Assembly (NCBI GenBank): GCA_014529385.2
Contig: CM043963.1
Coordinates: 69,143,912-69,207,911 of the forward strand
DNA: 64,000 bases
Source: Adiantum capillus-veneris
Taxonomy: Eukaryota > Streptophyta > Polypodiopsida > Polypodiales > Pteridaceae
Reading direction: 5' to 3'
Shown here one piece after another: positions 11,411 to 22,700 of the stretch (the first letter of the stretch is position 1; every line of letters starts with the position of its first letter). Position numbers and translations under genes: made by a program. Below the pieces are notes generated by a model. That model searched no databases, was not told where the DNA came from, and worked only from the letters and a program-made list of their open reading frames with translations.

Positions 11411-12240
11411 TGTTAGCGGGTCGCCGCGACGGATGTCTGCAGCATAGCTCTTTTGTACTAACATAATGTCAATATGCAAGGAAGTGACTCGGGGGGCATG
11501 GAGACTTAATGAGAGTATCAATCTCACCAAAGTGAACTCAAAGACTACTCGTTCTTACAACAAATCAAATCAACCACTTCTTAGTCAGACAATCAGTATG
11601 CGTCCATTCTCAACACTCAACACAATCACGCTGTTTTGGTATCCAAATGGATCCAGAATGTCACGAAACTTAAGGAGAGGTATCACAACACTTATGGGCT
11701 CAATCCTACCAAGTTCTCTCACCATCTGGGAAGGTACATAAATCACAATCCATCACAAAAAATGTGCAAAAAATTGAAACTTAATTACTTGGAAAGATCC
11801 TCCTTAAGCATAGAAACACTTATCCATGGTCAAAACATCAAAAAACAACCATTTTAGCTCCCAAATCAATGCATTGAGCTCACAAACAACTCATCGCAAG
11901 CCACATCAGAATTGGAAATGATTACACTTAGATTGAAGAGCAAGAGACAAGGAACACAATGTACTATTCGGAATAGTATTCTGATTACCCGTTCATCAGG
12001 AGAAATGATGATTACAAATTGTAGTCACAAGAAGCTTTAGCAGTGCACGTTTTCTTCTCCAAGCTAATGATAGTCCTTTCAAAACTAAGGGTTTTGAATT
12101 TAAAAGTTAGGGGGCTTTCCCATGGCCAACCAGCCTCTTACAAGGGGTAGACTTAGAGAACATAAAAAAGAATATGGTCTAATCTTCTTCTGATTACAAC
12201 TCATTTTAGGTAGAATTGCAGGGTTTTTGCTGGAATAGAG
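11411..12240 (-). mobile_element. 5' LTR remnant of the minus-strand gypsy relic (outer edge uncertain)
   Basis: The inner edge is placed at 11,411 by the adjacent primer-binding site and the terminal TG on the plus strand. The outer edge is a guess: the integrase relic of another element, on the opposite strand, is recognisable from about 12,250. No matching 3' LTR is visible in the window, so it is either deleted or beyond position 1. Confidence 0.45.
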
Positions 12241-12246
12241 TATCGG

Positions 12247-13281
12247 TTGGGTTTGGTGTGCATACGCCTGCTCGCTCGTATCCACCAAACACAATCAGGT
12301 AAATTTTATATCATCATGGGTGTGGAGTACATGACCAGGTGGGCTAAAGCAGTTGCTACCACCTCGATTACAACTATGGAAGTGGCTAAGTTTGTATGTG
12401 AAAACATTTGTTTCCATTTTGCAAATCCTCTTGAAATAATTTCTTACAGGGGACCAGGTTTTAGAGGAGACCTAGTCGGAGGTAAATTGTATATCATCAT
12501 GGGTGTGGACTACATGACTAGGTGGGTTGAAGCAGTTGCTACCACTCGGATTATAGCTAAGGAAGTGGATAAGTTTGTTTTTGAAAACAATTGTTGTTGT
12601 TTTGGCACTCCTCTTGAAATAATTTTTGATAGGGAACCAGGTTTTTGAGGAGACCTCATAGGAGAGCTGATGGAGAAGCTAGGTATCTCAGAATGAAACT
12701 CAACTCCTTACTACCAACAATGTAATAGTTTGGTGGAAAAGGTAAATGGTATGATCTACAAGATCATCGCTAAACATGTAGACAATCACAAAAGTGATTG
12801 GGACAAGCATCTCATGGATGCACTTTGGGATCGTCGCACTTCCTTTTGCACATCCCGTGGGTTCACACCATATCACTTGGTGTATGGTAAGGAGGCCATT
12901 TTACCCATAGAAGTACAATTGGCTAGTCTCAGGGTGTTAGCTAGGTAGATGGAACACCCTAATTCTCATCTTCACAACCACATTCTTGATCTAGAGAGGC
13001 TTCAACTAGATAAAGAAGTTGCTATCAACTATTATGCAGTATAGGTAGAGCAACATCGACTTACCTTCAACAAAGTACTTAGTGAAAAAGATCTCAAGGA
13101 AGGTACGTTGGTCCTAAGGTATGATAACATGTTTGACACTAGGAAGGATGAAACTTTTTTACCAAGATGGGAGGGGCCATTCGTCATTAGAAAGTGCTAC
13201 AACAATGGCAGTTACCAATTGATGGATGAAGATGGTAGGCTCCACAAAACACGTGTCAATGGATGGAGGCTGAAGCAATAA
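12247..13281 (+). pseudogene. Gypsy integrase relic with duplicated core segment
   Basis: The plus-strand frame 12,247-12,648 encodes the integrase core twice. KFYIIMGVEYMTRW at about 12,302 and KLYIIMGVDYMTRW at about 12,485 are 183 bp (61 codons) apart, so the duplication keeps the frame. The second copy keeps Asp at both core positions (GVDYMTRW and IIFDREPGF); the first has Glu and Tyr there. After a break, 12,730-12,948 and on to 13,281 carry the rest: VEKVNGMIYKI, ALWDRRTSF, HLVYGKEAILP and, near the end, PRWEGPFVI and VNGWRLKQ. Stops at about 12,945 and 13,042 confirm decay. A polypurine tract follows at 13,398. Confidence 0.85.
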
Positions 13282-13397
13282 TTTTTGAGGTTTGATCAAG
13301 CATTTATGATGTGAATCCCGGAGGAGGGAAACTCCTCCACCTCAATTGAAGAAGAATCAAGTATAGAGCTAGAGACATAAATGCCTCTAGCTTCAAC

Positions 13398-13633
13398 GGG
13401 AGGGCTAATGAGGGCCGCTTTTCAAATTTTGCTCGACCTCTCTCTTGGTATGCACTTGGTGGCAAGGTTTCAAGGACCCTAAGAGGAGTAAGGATCAGAT
13501 GCATGAAAATCACAAAACATCTATGTATTAATTCTGTACATAGCTATGGTTTTGACACATTTGGATTTAAAAAATAAGGAGACTGAGAATAAACCCTTTG
13601 AAAACAAAAAATTCACTGGATGTTGATTCTACC
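13398..13633 (+). mobile_element. Polypurine tract and start of a 3' LTR after the integrase relic
   Basis: GGGAGGGCTAA at 13,398-13,408 is a plausible polypurine tract, followed by TGAGGGCC as an LTR start at 13,409. The Tat-like relic at 61-63 kb has the matching junction GGGGGAGAGCTAA then TGATAGCC. The LTR seems interrupted near 13,634, where another LTR-like start (TGATAGCCAC) begins. Confidence 0.5.
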
Positions 13634-14744
13634 TGATAGCCACTACAAGTAAATATTAAGAGTCAATTGTGAAAGGGAGGGTAATCTTATGCATTATTGA
13701 GTTGGAGTCAGCAAAATGTTATCCAAATTTAAGCATAATTCACTTGTGGACACAAGGATTGCACATGGAGTCAAGAGGGGACCATCTTGAAGACTTTTTC
13801 ACATGGAGTCAAGAGGGAACCACCTGGAAGACTTTTGGACAAGAAAAGATGGACACAAATTTTTGTGGGATTTTTCTCTATTTTTTCCATTATGAATTGA
13901 AAAATATCTTTAACAGCAAAGTTGTAGGTGTTGAGCTCATTATTCTCTCTCTATTTTTTATATAATTTTTTGCAGCTACAGATTGGGAGATATGGCTAAA
14001 ATGGCTGAGCCTATCTATCCACATGGGAAGAAGTCATGATTATCCAACTCCGCACATACTATTTCTTATACGTTTCTCTCCACTATTGTTGTATTTTCTC
14101 TTATTTTATCAAGATTCTCTCAAATATTATAAGGAAGCTCTTGGACTCAAGATATGGAAGGTGGCGTGGAGAAAAGCTCTCCATGTTGAAGGCGATTAGG
14201 AGGAAATTGGTCAATAAGCAGGGCGCACGGGGCTCTCTCAATGGGAAAATGCCTCTAGCTGAGGTTACTTTGTAACAACTCATTTTGCTCATAATCTCTT
14301 CTCTAATCACTCTCTTGGCCTATAAAAGGATGCCTCCTGTTTTGTAAACACATACACATGCCCAAATACCCACACACCTACACATACACACTTGTGATAC
14401 ATGCTAGTAGCACAAACCCTAATCACATAATCAAAACACCATCATCATCACCATGCACAAAATGAGCACCATATCTCCACACACTTGTAATGAAGGATTG
14501 AAGGCATGATTTCAAGAAGAAGAATGTTGGCTACACTCATGTATTCTTCCCCATCAACTCCCATCCCTCCATTATGCATCCTACGGTCTTGTCCCCTTCT
14601 CATATTCTTGCCCTATGCTACCTGTATTCATGTTTTGCAAGAAATCAACACACTCCATCTTTGTGCCATAGCTTGTGTCGTTTGGGATACACTTCATTGT
14701 GAGTATGGTTTATGCTTGCTCTTTTCATTTTGCTTATGTTGAGG
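13634..14744 (+). repeat. LTR-like sequence, left arm of an inverted pair
   Basis: It begins TGATAGCCACTA and matches the reverse complement of 15,128-16,196 along its whole length at roughly 75-85% by eye. It holds a promoter-like TATA box, CCTATAAAAGGA, near 14,320, followed by a CA-rich stretch, as in the U3-R part of an LTR. No gene is visible in it. The paired arms face each other with about 380 bp between. Confidence 0.7.
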
Positions 14745-15127
14745 GCGGACTGAGAGGTGGTAGTGCAAAACAGACCCGGTGGCCTCTACACCAAGACTAT
14801 GCACATTGGCCTTATCATGGGAGGTACACAATAGGGTCACCACCTAGCAAGATATGTGGCAAGGATGCATACATATACACAATCAAACATTCCATAGAGA
14901 ACAATTTCAAGATCCATACCCAAGTGTGGGATGGGGTGGTTGGAAAACAAGATGAGAGGAATGGTGAGTGAGTGAGAGTGGGCTCGCTACTCGTGCATGT
15001 AGTAAGGAAGATAATATGCTCACTTCTCATACATAGGTGGCGAATCTGCACACTTGAAGGGTGCAAGTAGCAAGATGATATGAATATGAGAGGGAGATAG
15101 AGAGTGTGTGTATGGTGGTAAATCTGC
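14745..15127. other. Spacer between inverted LTR-like arms
   Basis: Non-coding spacer between the arms, with two short related motifs (AATCTGCACAC at about 15,044 and 15,122). I see no gene. Confidence 0.5.
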
Positions 15128-16196
15128 ACACCTCAGCATAAGCAAAATGGAAAGAAACAAGCATGAACCATACTCACAATGAAGTATATATCAAATGACA
15201 CAGTGTATGGCACCAATATGGAGTGTGTTGATTTCTTTCAACAGATGGATACAACAAGTAGCATAGGGATAGAAGATGAGAAGGGAACAAGACCGTATGA
15301 ATCATAATGGAAGGATGGTAGTTGATGGCGAGGAATATCAAGAGTGTAGTCGTCGTTCTTCTTCTTGAAATCTTGCCTTCAATCCTTCACAAGTATGTGG
15401 AGATATGAAACTCATTTTGTGCATGGTGATGGTGATGGTATTGTGATTAAGTGATTAGGGTTCATGCTACTAGCATGTAGCACAAGGGTGTGTATGTGTA
15501 GGTGTGTGTGGTAGTATGTGTGTATGTGTGTGTCTCCATTAACTAAAGAGGAGGCCTCCTTTTATAGGCCAAGAGAGTGATTAGGAAAGAGATTATGCAC
15601 AAGATGAGTTATCACAAACTAAACTTAATTAGAGGCATTCCCCCAATGAGAGAGCTATGTGTGCCCTGCTTATTAACCAATTTCCTCATAATTGACTTCA
15701 TTATGGCGAGCTTTGTCTCCATGCCACCTTCCATAGCTTGGGTCCAAAAGAATATTGATAAACTAAGAGAAAATTTAGCAATAATGGGGACAAAACTATA
15801 AGAAATTGTGTGTGTGGAGTTGGATAATCATGACTTCTTCCCATGTGGGCAGATAGGCTCCACCATTTTGGCCACATATCCCAAATCGTAGCTCCAAAAA
15901 TGATTGAAAAAGAAGGGGCTGAAAGATCAACTCAACGTATAGAACTTTACTGCTGCTGAAAACTTTTTCTGATTTGGAACCAAAAAAATAGAGAAAAATC
16001 CCTCAAAAATATGTGTCCATCTTTTTCCTTCCAAAAGTCTTCCATGTGGTCCCCTCTTGACTTCATTTGCAAGCCTTGTGTCCATAAGTGAGTTATGCTT
16101 GAATTTGATAATATTTTGTTGACTCCAACTCAATAATGCATAAGATTCTCCTCTCTTTCACTATTGATTCTTACTCTTCACCTATAGTGACCGTCA
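15128..16196 (-). repeat. LTR-like sequence, right arm of an inverted pair
   Basis: This is the reverse-complement partner of 13,634-14,744. On the minus strand it begins TGACGGTCACTATA at 16,196, aligning with TGATAGCCACTACA of the left arm. The TATA-like box is retained (CCTTTTATAGG on the plus strand near 15,560). Two LTRs of one family in opposite orientation suggest two independent insertions or a rearranged element rather than a normal LTR pair. Confidence 0.7.
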
Positions 16197-16240
16197 GGGG
16201 GATTTATTTTTTGCGAGCTTTGTGTTTCGTGCTTTTGCAA

Positions 16241-16790
16241 TTAGTACCTTTTTTCGTTATTTTGCAATGCAACATGGCCTAAATGAGCTTGTCCAAGATA
16301 AAATTTATGTATAGCTATTGGCTAAAAGTAAACAAATATAAATTTAAAACCAAAGTTTGAAGTACAAATTTTTATTTTTTTTTGCTAGAGTTTCCTTCAT
16401 TTTAGCTTTAAAAAGTTTATAAAGTACCGCTCCACCTTCATCACAAAGGCCTTTGCAAGAGATTAAGAGCGTTCACACACACATAAGGCTAACAAAAAAC
16501 CCTTCATATAAGTTTGTACCACTTTTCTGTTCTTTTGCAGTGCAACATGGCCTAAATGACCTTGTCGAAGACAAAACTTGCACACAAACTATAGGCCAAA
16601 AGAAAACAATATGAATCCCAAACCAAATTTTTCAAGTACAGAAAAAAATAAATTGCAAGAGTTTCCTTCATTTTCACCTAAGAATTCTAAAAAGTATCTC
16701 TTCACCTTTATCACAAAGGCCTCTACAAGAGATTAAGGACGTTCAAAACAATGAAGAGACTAACAAAAAAATCCTTCAAATAAACCGTTG
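16241..16790. repeat. Tandem pair of a 273-bp sequence
   Basis: Two adjacent diverged copies: TTTGCAATGCAACATGGCC at 16,261 recurs as TTTGCAGTGCAACATGGCC at 16,534, and CATCACAAAGGCCT near 16,440 recurs near 16,713. The offset is 273 bp. There is no coding signal. Confidence 0.8.
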
Positions 16791-17646
16791 TTAGCTACCA
16801 CCTAGAGAAAAAGTATGCTCTTTAAAAAGGAATTGAAAGTATGAAAGGTAGTCTCACAAGGTGACCTTAAATCTTTCTCAAACCAACATAGAGACATTCC
16901 AAACACAGTGACATCAATCATGTAGTCACACATTGTTACCACCCCAAAAAATGTAAAAGAAGTACATAATCCGTAGATGATAGTAGTAACAAAATCAAAT
17001 GTATGTATCTTCTCACAACAATCTCCTCCCTCTTAGCTTGGCACAGATCCACCCCGGGGGATTCACTCTATATACAAAATGGGACGCCACCTGCGAGCGG
17101 ACAGCTTGGATAAAATCCCTATAGATGACTCATACTAGGAAATATGACCCCCCTTTCTACGCTTATACGACAATCAATGAAGAAAACTATGATACCCCTA
17201 TCTTACATATAAAATTTAGGTCTCACATGATTTAACTAAGTAAAACTAGTCAAAGAGTGTGTGGCATAGTGACTGGCAATGTACTAAGGAACCACTTCTT
17301 TTGATAACTAAATGTACCCTCAATGTGTCTTAGTTTGACTTTCAAACTATGTGCCCGATCAGCCTACACTTTGGATACTTGTCCAATTCTAACCCATCTA
17401 AATTACTCAAAAAACATGGTTCAAAAGTTGTGTTAGGATTTCCGTGTAAATTTGCATCTATACAAACTCTTTATAGCTTTCATCCCTAAAAAAATGTACT
17501 ATAATCACAAAACAAGCAATTGATACAGAGCATTGTTAGTTTTTGCATGTATTTTTGTAGCTATTGACTCACAAGTTTGAGGTTAGAATCTTTTGGGAAG
17601 CCTTGATTTTGAAACACAAAAACTTCCTCTCATTCTCCCTTTTCTC

Positions 17647-17691
<45 letters not shown>

Positions 17692-18000
17692 CAAAACAAA
17701 TATGATACCCCCCTCCCTTATTTTTAAGCTTGGGAGATATATTATTGGGGGCATGCCCCTAACTTATATCCTTATGTAACTTGTAAAAAAACCCCCCTCC
17801 CTTGCACTTACGTGGTGCGGTAAGTTTTCCATGGTGAATCCCCCGGGGGTTCCACACACTCTGGTAGAAAGACACTGCTCATAGAGTACATCATCTAGCT
17901 GTTGCGTCACAAACTCCACTCCACCTTTTAATGATATTACATCCTTAGTGAACTATGTCAGAGATGGCCACCATGTCTTGTATGGCTACACTAAGTAGTT
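16791..18000. other. Unassigned AT-rich sequence
   Basis: Apart from the poly-C/CA tract I see no gene or recognisable repeat. Short ORFs here have no domain signature. Confidence 0.4.
17648..17692. repeat. Poly-C tract (30 bp) followed by (AC)n
   Basis: A run of 30 C residues (17,648-17,677) passes directly into an AC dinucleotide run. Homopolymer length is error-prone in both replication and sequencing, so the exact count is uncertain. Confidence 0.9.
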
Positions 18001-18011
18001 GACTGCAAGAA

Positions 18012-19348
18012 ATGACGTTCTATAACAAGAGAGAGATATTGTATACAACGAGAATGTTTGCTTACACCAAAAAGTCGTGCGATGTGCTAAACAGGTTGAA
18101 GGCAGCAAGGAGACCATCAAGGAGCTTACACAACAACTCTATTAAAAAAAACAGCTCTAGGTCTTCGCCAAAGAGAAAGAAAACTAAGAAACATCGAAGA
18201 CTTGAAAGTTGGCTCAGGAGGAATCAAGAAAAGAGTGCAAGCCATCAAGTGAGTGCATCTATCCTTCTTTAGTTTAATAAACTCTCACATCTCTTACTGC
18301 TAACATGCTTGCGCAGATCTTTGCTTCACCCTAACAAGGAAGTGGAGCGCATCAGAACCACCTCCTTGGCCCATTGCGGGCTCATATTGAATCGCAAAAA
18401 CATAGATGGCCTCTTGGATAATAAACGCTATGGTAAGATCGTTGCTAAACAGCTTGATAGCCTTTTGCAAGAGAACCAACTCTCTCCACGACACGTCAAT
18501 CATTTTTGGACAAAGCTGGTATATCCAATAGGGGATATGCTACCATTTTCAAGTATGTAGCATCATTTGTAGTGTTGTTCGACTAGAAAGGGGTTTTGCA
18601 CCACTTGCAGTGATGTTCCACTAGAAAAGGGTTTTGATTCCTAACTCCTCTTACTTAGGTCTATGCAAAGACAAGTCAAAAAGTTCCGCATCAAGCACAC
18701 GCTACTTCTAAACCCTTTCTCTATTCAAAAAACAATATGTGAAGTCAACAAGAGGTGCTTCAAAATTTAGGAAGTGCTTTCCACATTGAATCGACATACA
18801 GATCGCCAAAAGGAGAAGAAATGGTGTATGACAATTATAACAATATTTTTTATGATATGATCACGCTGCATTCATACATCGTGCAATGGTTTGATGTTAC
18901 TCTTGAAGAGTGAAACGGCGTCTTGAAGTTTTTCATCAAGCTAGATGAGTGTGGTCTTGTAAAGGAGACAAAGGTTGAGCGAGTCACAATCACACTTATG
19001 AATAAAGCTCTGGATGCAAGCATTGGACCAGATGATCCTCGAAACTTTAGTGTGCAATCTGAGCACAACATTTTTCTTCTTGTGACATTCAAGGTGCGTA
19101 GAAGTTATGTTTAAGATAATTTATCGTTATATTTCAGTTGAATGCTCTCAAATGTGCATTATAATAAGTTTAAAATTATTCTTTTAGGTGCCCATTGAGA
19201 ACTTTGATATATTGAATTGGATTTTTCATCAAACAAACATACCATAAACAATAAGCAAATAGAGAAATGGAAAGAAATTGGATGTGGAGGGCATGGGATC
19301 CTACAATGTAGAGTGGCATAAAGCTGGAGACCTAAAAACCTTAAAATG
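18012..19348 (+). pseudogene. Decayed spliced gene remnant, part left of the composite insertion
   Basis: I do not recognise the protein. Coding-like segments are separated by intron-like GT-AG stretches. The first (about 18,090-18,250) is coiled-coil-like (GSKETIKELTQQLY) and ends near a GTGAGT donor. An acceptor TTGCGCAG precedes a second segment at about 18,317 (RYGKIVAKQLDSLLQENQL, then PRHVNHFWTKLVYPIGD). A third runs to 19,093 (MVYDNYNNIFYDMITLHSYI, FFIKLDECGLVKET) and ends AAG/GTGCGT; an intron to TTCTTTTAG at 19,187 follows. The fourth begins VPIENFDILNW and runs open, apart from two stops, to VEWHKAGDLKTLK at the insertion point. Further internal stops (for example the TGA at 18,912) show it is not functional. 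The fourth segment resumes at 59,092. Confidence 0.55.
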
Positions 19349-19670
19349 TGTTGAGATGTCGAGCTCTACACCTTGAGCTGGCATCCACTACGGGTCTTGG
19401 CCGCTTACGGCATTTACTCACTGGCGCGTTAGGTGACCGACACGGAGGATCTCTCCCAGTGATTCTACAGCTGGACTACACTTATAGTGCCAGCCTAGTA
19501 CGCTTCTAGCGAGTTCACACATAGTGACCGCATGTACATATGTGCTACTTTTCAGCTTAAGCACTTAGTCATTTTGTACTCTCTTTTCTGTGAAGAAGAA
19601 GAAGAAGCTTTCCATCTCTGTGTGCTTTGTTCTTGTCTTGTGTAGCTCTCTTGCATCCTCATTCTTTACA
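19349..19670 (+). mobile_element. Copia LTR1 (outer left LTR)
   Basis: 322 bp, TGTTGAGATG...TCTTTACA, immediately followed by the primer-binding site. It differs from LTR3 at three positions and from LTR2 at four. Preceded by AAATG. Confidence 0.95.
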
Positions 19671-19760
19671 TGGTATCAGAGCCCGGTGCAGGCAAGAGAG
19701 GCTAATAGAGCAAGAGCATCACAATCCCTTTGTTCGCAATCCAAAGTGCAGTATACAGAG
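19671..19760 (+). other. Primer-binding site and truncated leader of the array-bearing copia
   Basis: TGGTATCAGAGC at 19,671 matches the initiator tRNA-Met 3' end, as in most plant copia elements. The first 55 bp match the leader of the full copia (54,238-54,292) with one difference. Then 27 bp absent there follow, then ATACAGAG, shared with 54,293-54,300, and at 19,761 the array begins abruptly. This short shared ATACAGAG may mark the junction where array sequence replaced the coding interior. Confidence 0.85.
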
Positions 19761-22700
19761 CCTGAGTGGTTTGGTCTCAAGATTCACCACTTTTATTAAG
19801 AATATGTGGGTGTTAAGGTCCACCACTTGTCCAACCTATAAAGCTACATCTTAAAGGTTATTCTTTCTTACTACTTGGAGTGACCATGATAGCTTTACAT
19901 GGGGATTTGGTTCCAAGGTCCACCACTTGTCCAAGCTAACTCTATTGAAACATAGAGAGAAGCAAAGGTCCACCCCTTGTCTAAGCTAGGGTCCATTGAA
20001 ACATGGAGAGAAGGATGCTCCACCATTTGTCCAAGGTAGGCTCCATTGAAACATGAGGAGAATCAAGGTGCACCATGTCTCCAAGATGCTACGCTCCATC
20101 GAAAAATATTAAACCCAGGATATGTCGTAGATGAGGGGTTTACATTCAAGGTCCAACACTGGTCCAAGCTATTATTGGTAGTAGCCTGAGTGGTTTGGTC
20201 TCAAGATTCACCACTTTTCCACTCTATGTCATTATATTAAGAATATGCACGTGTTAAGGTCCACCACTTGTCCAACCTATAAGGCTACATCTTAAAGGTT
20301 ATTCTTTATTACCACTTGGAGTGACCATGATAGGTTTTACATGGGGGTTTGGTTCCAAGGTCCACCACTTGTCCAAGCTAACTCTATTAAAACATAGAGA
20401 GAAACAAAGGTCCACCACTTGTCCAAGCTAGGGTCCATTGAAACATGGAGAGAAGGATGCTCCACCATTTGTCCAAGATAGGCTCCATTGAAACATGACG
20501 AGAAGCAAGCTGCACCATGTCTCCAAGATGCTAGGCTCCATCGAAATACATTAAACCCACGATATTTCGTAGATGAAGGGTTTACATTCAAGGTCCACCA
20601 CTTGTCCAAGCTATTATTGCTAGTAGCCTGAGTGGTTTGGTCTCAAGATTCACCACTTTTATTAAGAATATGTGGGTGTTAAGGTCCACCACTTGTCCAA
20701 CCTATAAGGCTACATCTTAAAGGTTATTCTTTCTTACTACTTGGAGTGACCATGATAGGTTTTACATGGGGGTTTGGTTCCAAGGTCCACCACTTGTCCA
20801 AGCTAACTCTATTGAAACATAGAGAGAAGCAAAGGTCCACCCCTTGTCTAAGCTAGGGTCCATTGAAACATGGAGAGAAGGATGCTCCACCATTTGTCCA
20901 AGGTAGGCTCCATTGAAACATGAGGAGAAGCAAGGTGCACCATGTCTCCAAGATGCTAGGCTCCATCGAAAAACATTAAACCCACGATATGTCGTAGATG
21001 AGGGGTTTACATTCAAGGTCCACACTTGTCCAAGCTATTATTGGTAGTAGCCTGAGTGGTTTGGTCTCAAGATTCACCACTTTTCCACTCTATGTCATTA
21101 TATTAAGAATATGCGCGTGTTAAGGTCCACCACTTGTCCAACCTATAAGGCTACATCTTAAAGGTTATTCTTTATTACCACTTTGAGTGACCATTATAGG
21201 TTTTACATGGGGGTTTGGTTCCAAGGTCCACCACTTGTCCAAGCTAACTCTATTGAAACATAGAGAGAAACAAAGGTCCACCACTTGTCCAAGCTAGGGT
21301 CCATTGAAACATGGAGAGAAGGATGCTCCACCATTGTCCAAGATAGGCTCCATTGAAACATGAGGAGAAGCAAGGTGCACCATGTCTCCAAGATGCTAGG
21401 CTCCATCGAAATACATTAAACCCACGATATTTCGTAGATGAGGGGTTTACATTCAAGGTCCACCACTTGTCCAAGCTATTATTGCTAGTAGCCTGAGTGG
21501 TTTGGTCTCAAGATTCAACACTTTTATTTAGAATATGTGGGTGTTAAGGTCCACCACTTGTCCAACCTATAAAGCTACATCTTAAAGGTTATTCTTTCTT
21601 ACTACTTGGAGTGACCATGATAGGTTTTACATGGGAGTTTGGTTCCAAGGTCCACCACTTGTCCAAGCTAACTCTATTGAAACATAGAGAGAAGCAAAGG
21701 TCCACCCCTTGTCTAAGCTAGGGTCCATTAAAACATGGAGAGAAGGATGCTCCACCATTTGTCCAAGGTAGGCTCCATTGAAACATGAGGAGAATCAAGG
21801 TGCACCATGTCTCCAAGATGCTAGGCTCCATCTAAAAACATTAAACCCACGATATGTCGTAGATGAGGGGTTTACATTCCAGGTCCAACACTTGTCCAAG
21901 CTATTATTGGTAGTAGCCTGAGTGGTTTGGTCTCAAGATTCACCACTTTTCCACTCTATGTCATTATATTAAGAATATGCGCGTGTTAAGGTCCACCACT
22001 TGTCCAACCTATAAGGCTACATTTTAAAGGTTATTCTTTATTACCACTTGGAGTGACCATGATAGGTTTTACATGGGGGTTTGGTTCCAAGGTCCACCAC
22101 TTGTCCAAGCTAACTCTATTGAAACATAGAGAGAAACAAAGGTCCACCACTTGCCCAAGCTAGGGTCCATTGAAACATGGAGAGAAGGATGCTCCACCAT
22201 TTGTCCAAGATAGGCTCCATTGAAACATGATGAGAAGCAAGCTGCACCATGTCTCCAAGATGGTAGGCTCCATCGAAATACATTAAACCCACAATATTTC
22301 GTAGATGAAGGGTTTACATTCAAGGTCCACCACTTGTCCAAGCTATTATTGCTAGTAACCTGAGTGGTTTGGTCTCAAGATTCACCACTTTTATTAAGAA
22401 TATGTGGGTGTTAAGGTCCACCACTTGTCCAACCTATAAGGCTACATCTTAAAGGTTATTCTTTCTTACTACTTGGAGTGACCATGATAGGTTTTACATG
22501 GGGGTTTGGTTCCAAGGTCCACCACTTGTCCAAGCTAACTCTATTGAAAGATAGAGAGAAGCAAAGGTCCACCCCTTGTTTAAGCTAGGGTCCATTGAAA
22601 CATGGAGAGAAGGATGCTCCACCATTTGTCCAAGGTAGGCTCCATTGAAACATGAGGAGAAGCAAGGTGCACCATGTCTCCAAGATGCTAGGCTCCATCG

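Noticed and set aside
17564-17779. ORFs with poly-Pro or poly-Gly at 17.6 kb
   Set aside because: They are translations of the poly-C tract.
19671-19690. tRNA gene fragments at the TGGTATCAGAGC sites (also 41,731 and 54,238)
   Set aside because: They are 12-18-nt primer-binding sites next to LTR ends; no cloverleaf surrounds them.
19590-19799. Short ORFs inside LTR1 (repeated at 59,006)
   Set aside because: They arise from the same LTR sequence (GAAGAAGAAG stretch) and run into unrelated flanks.
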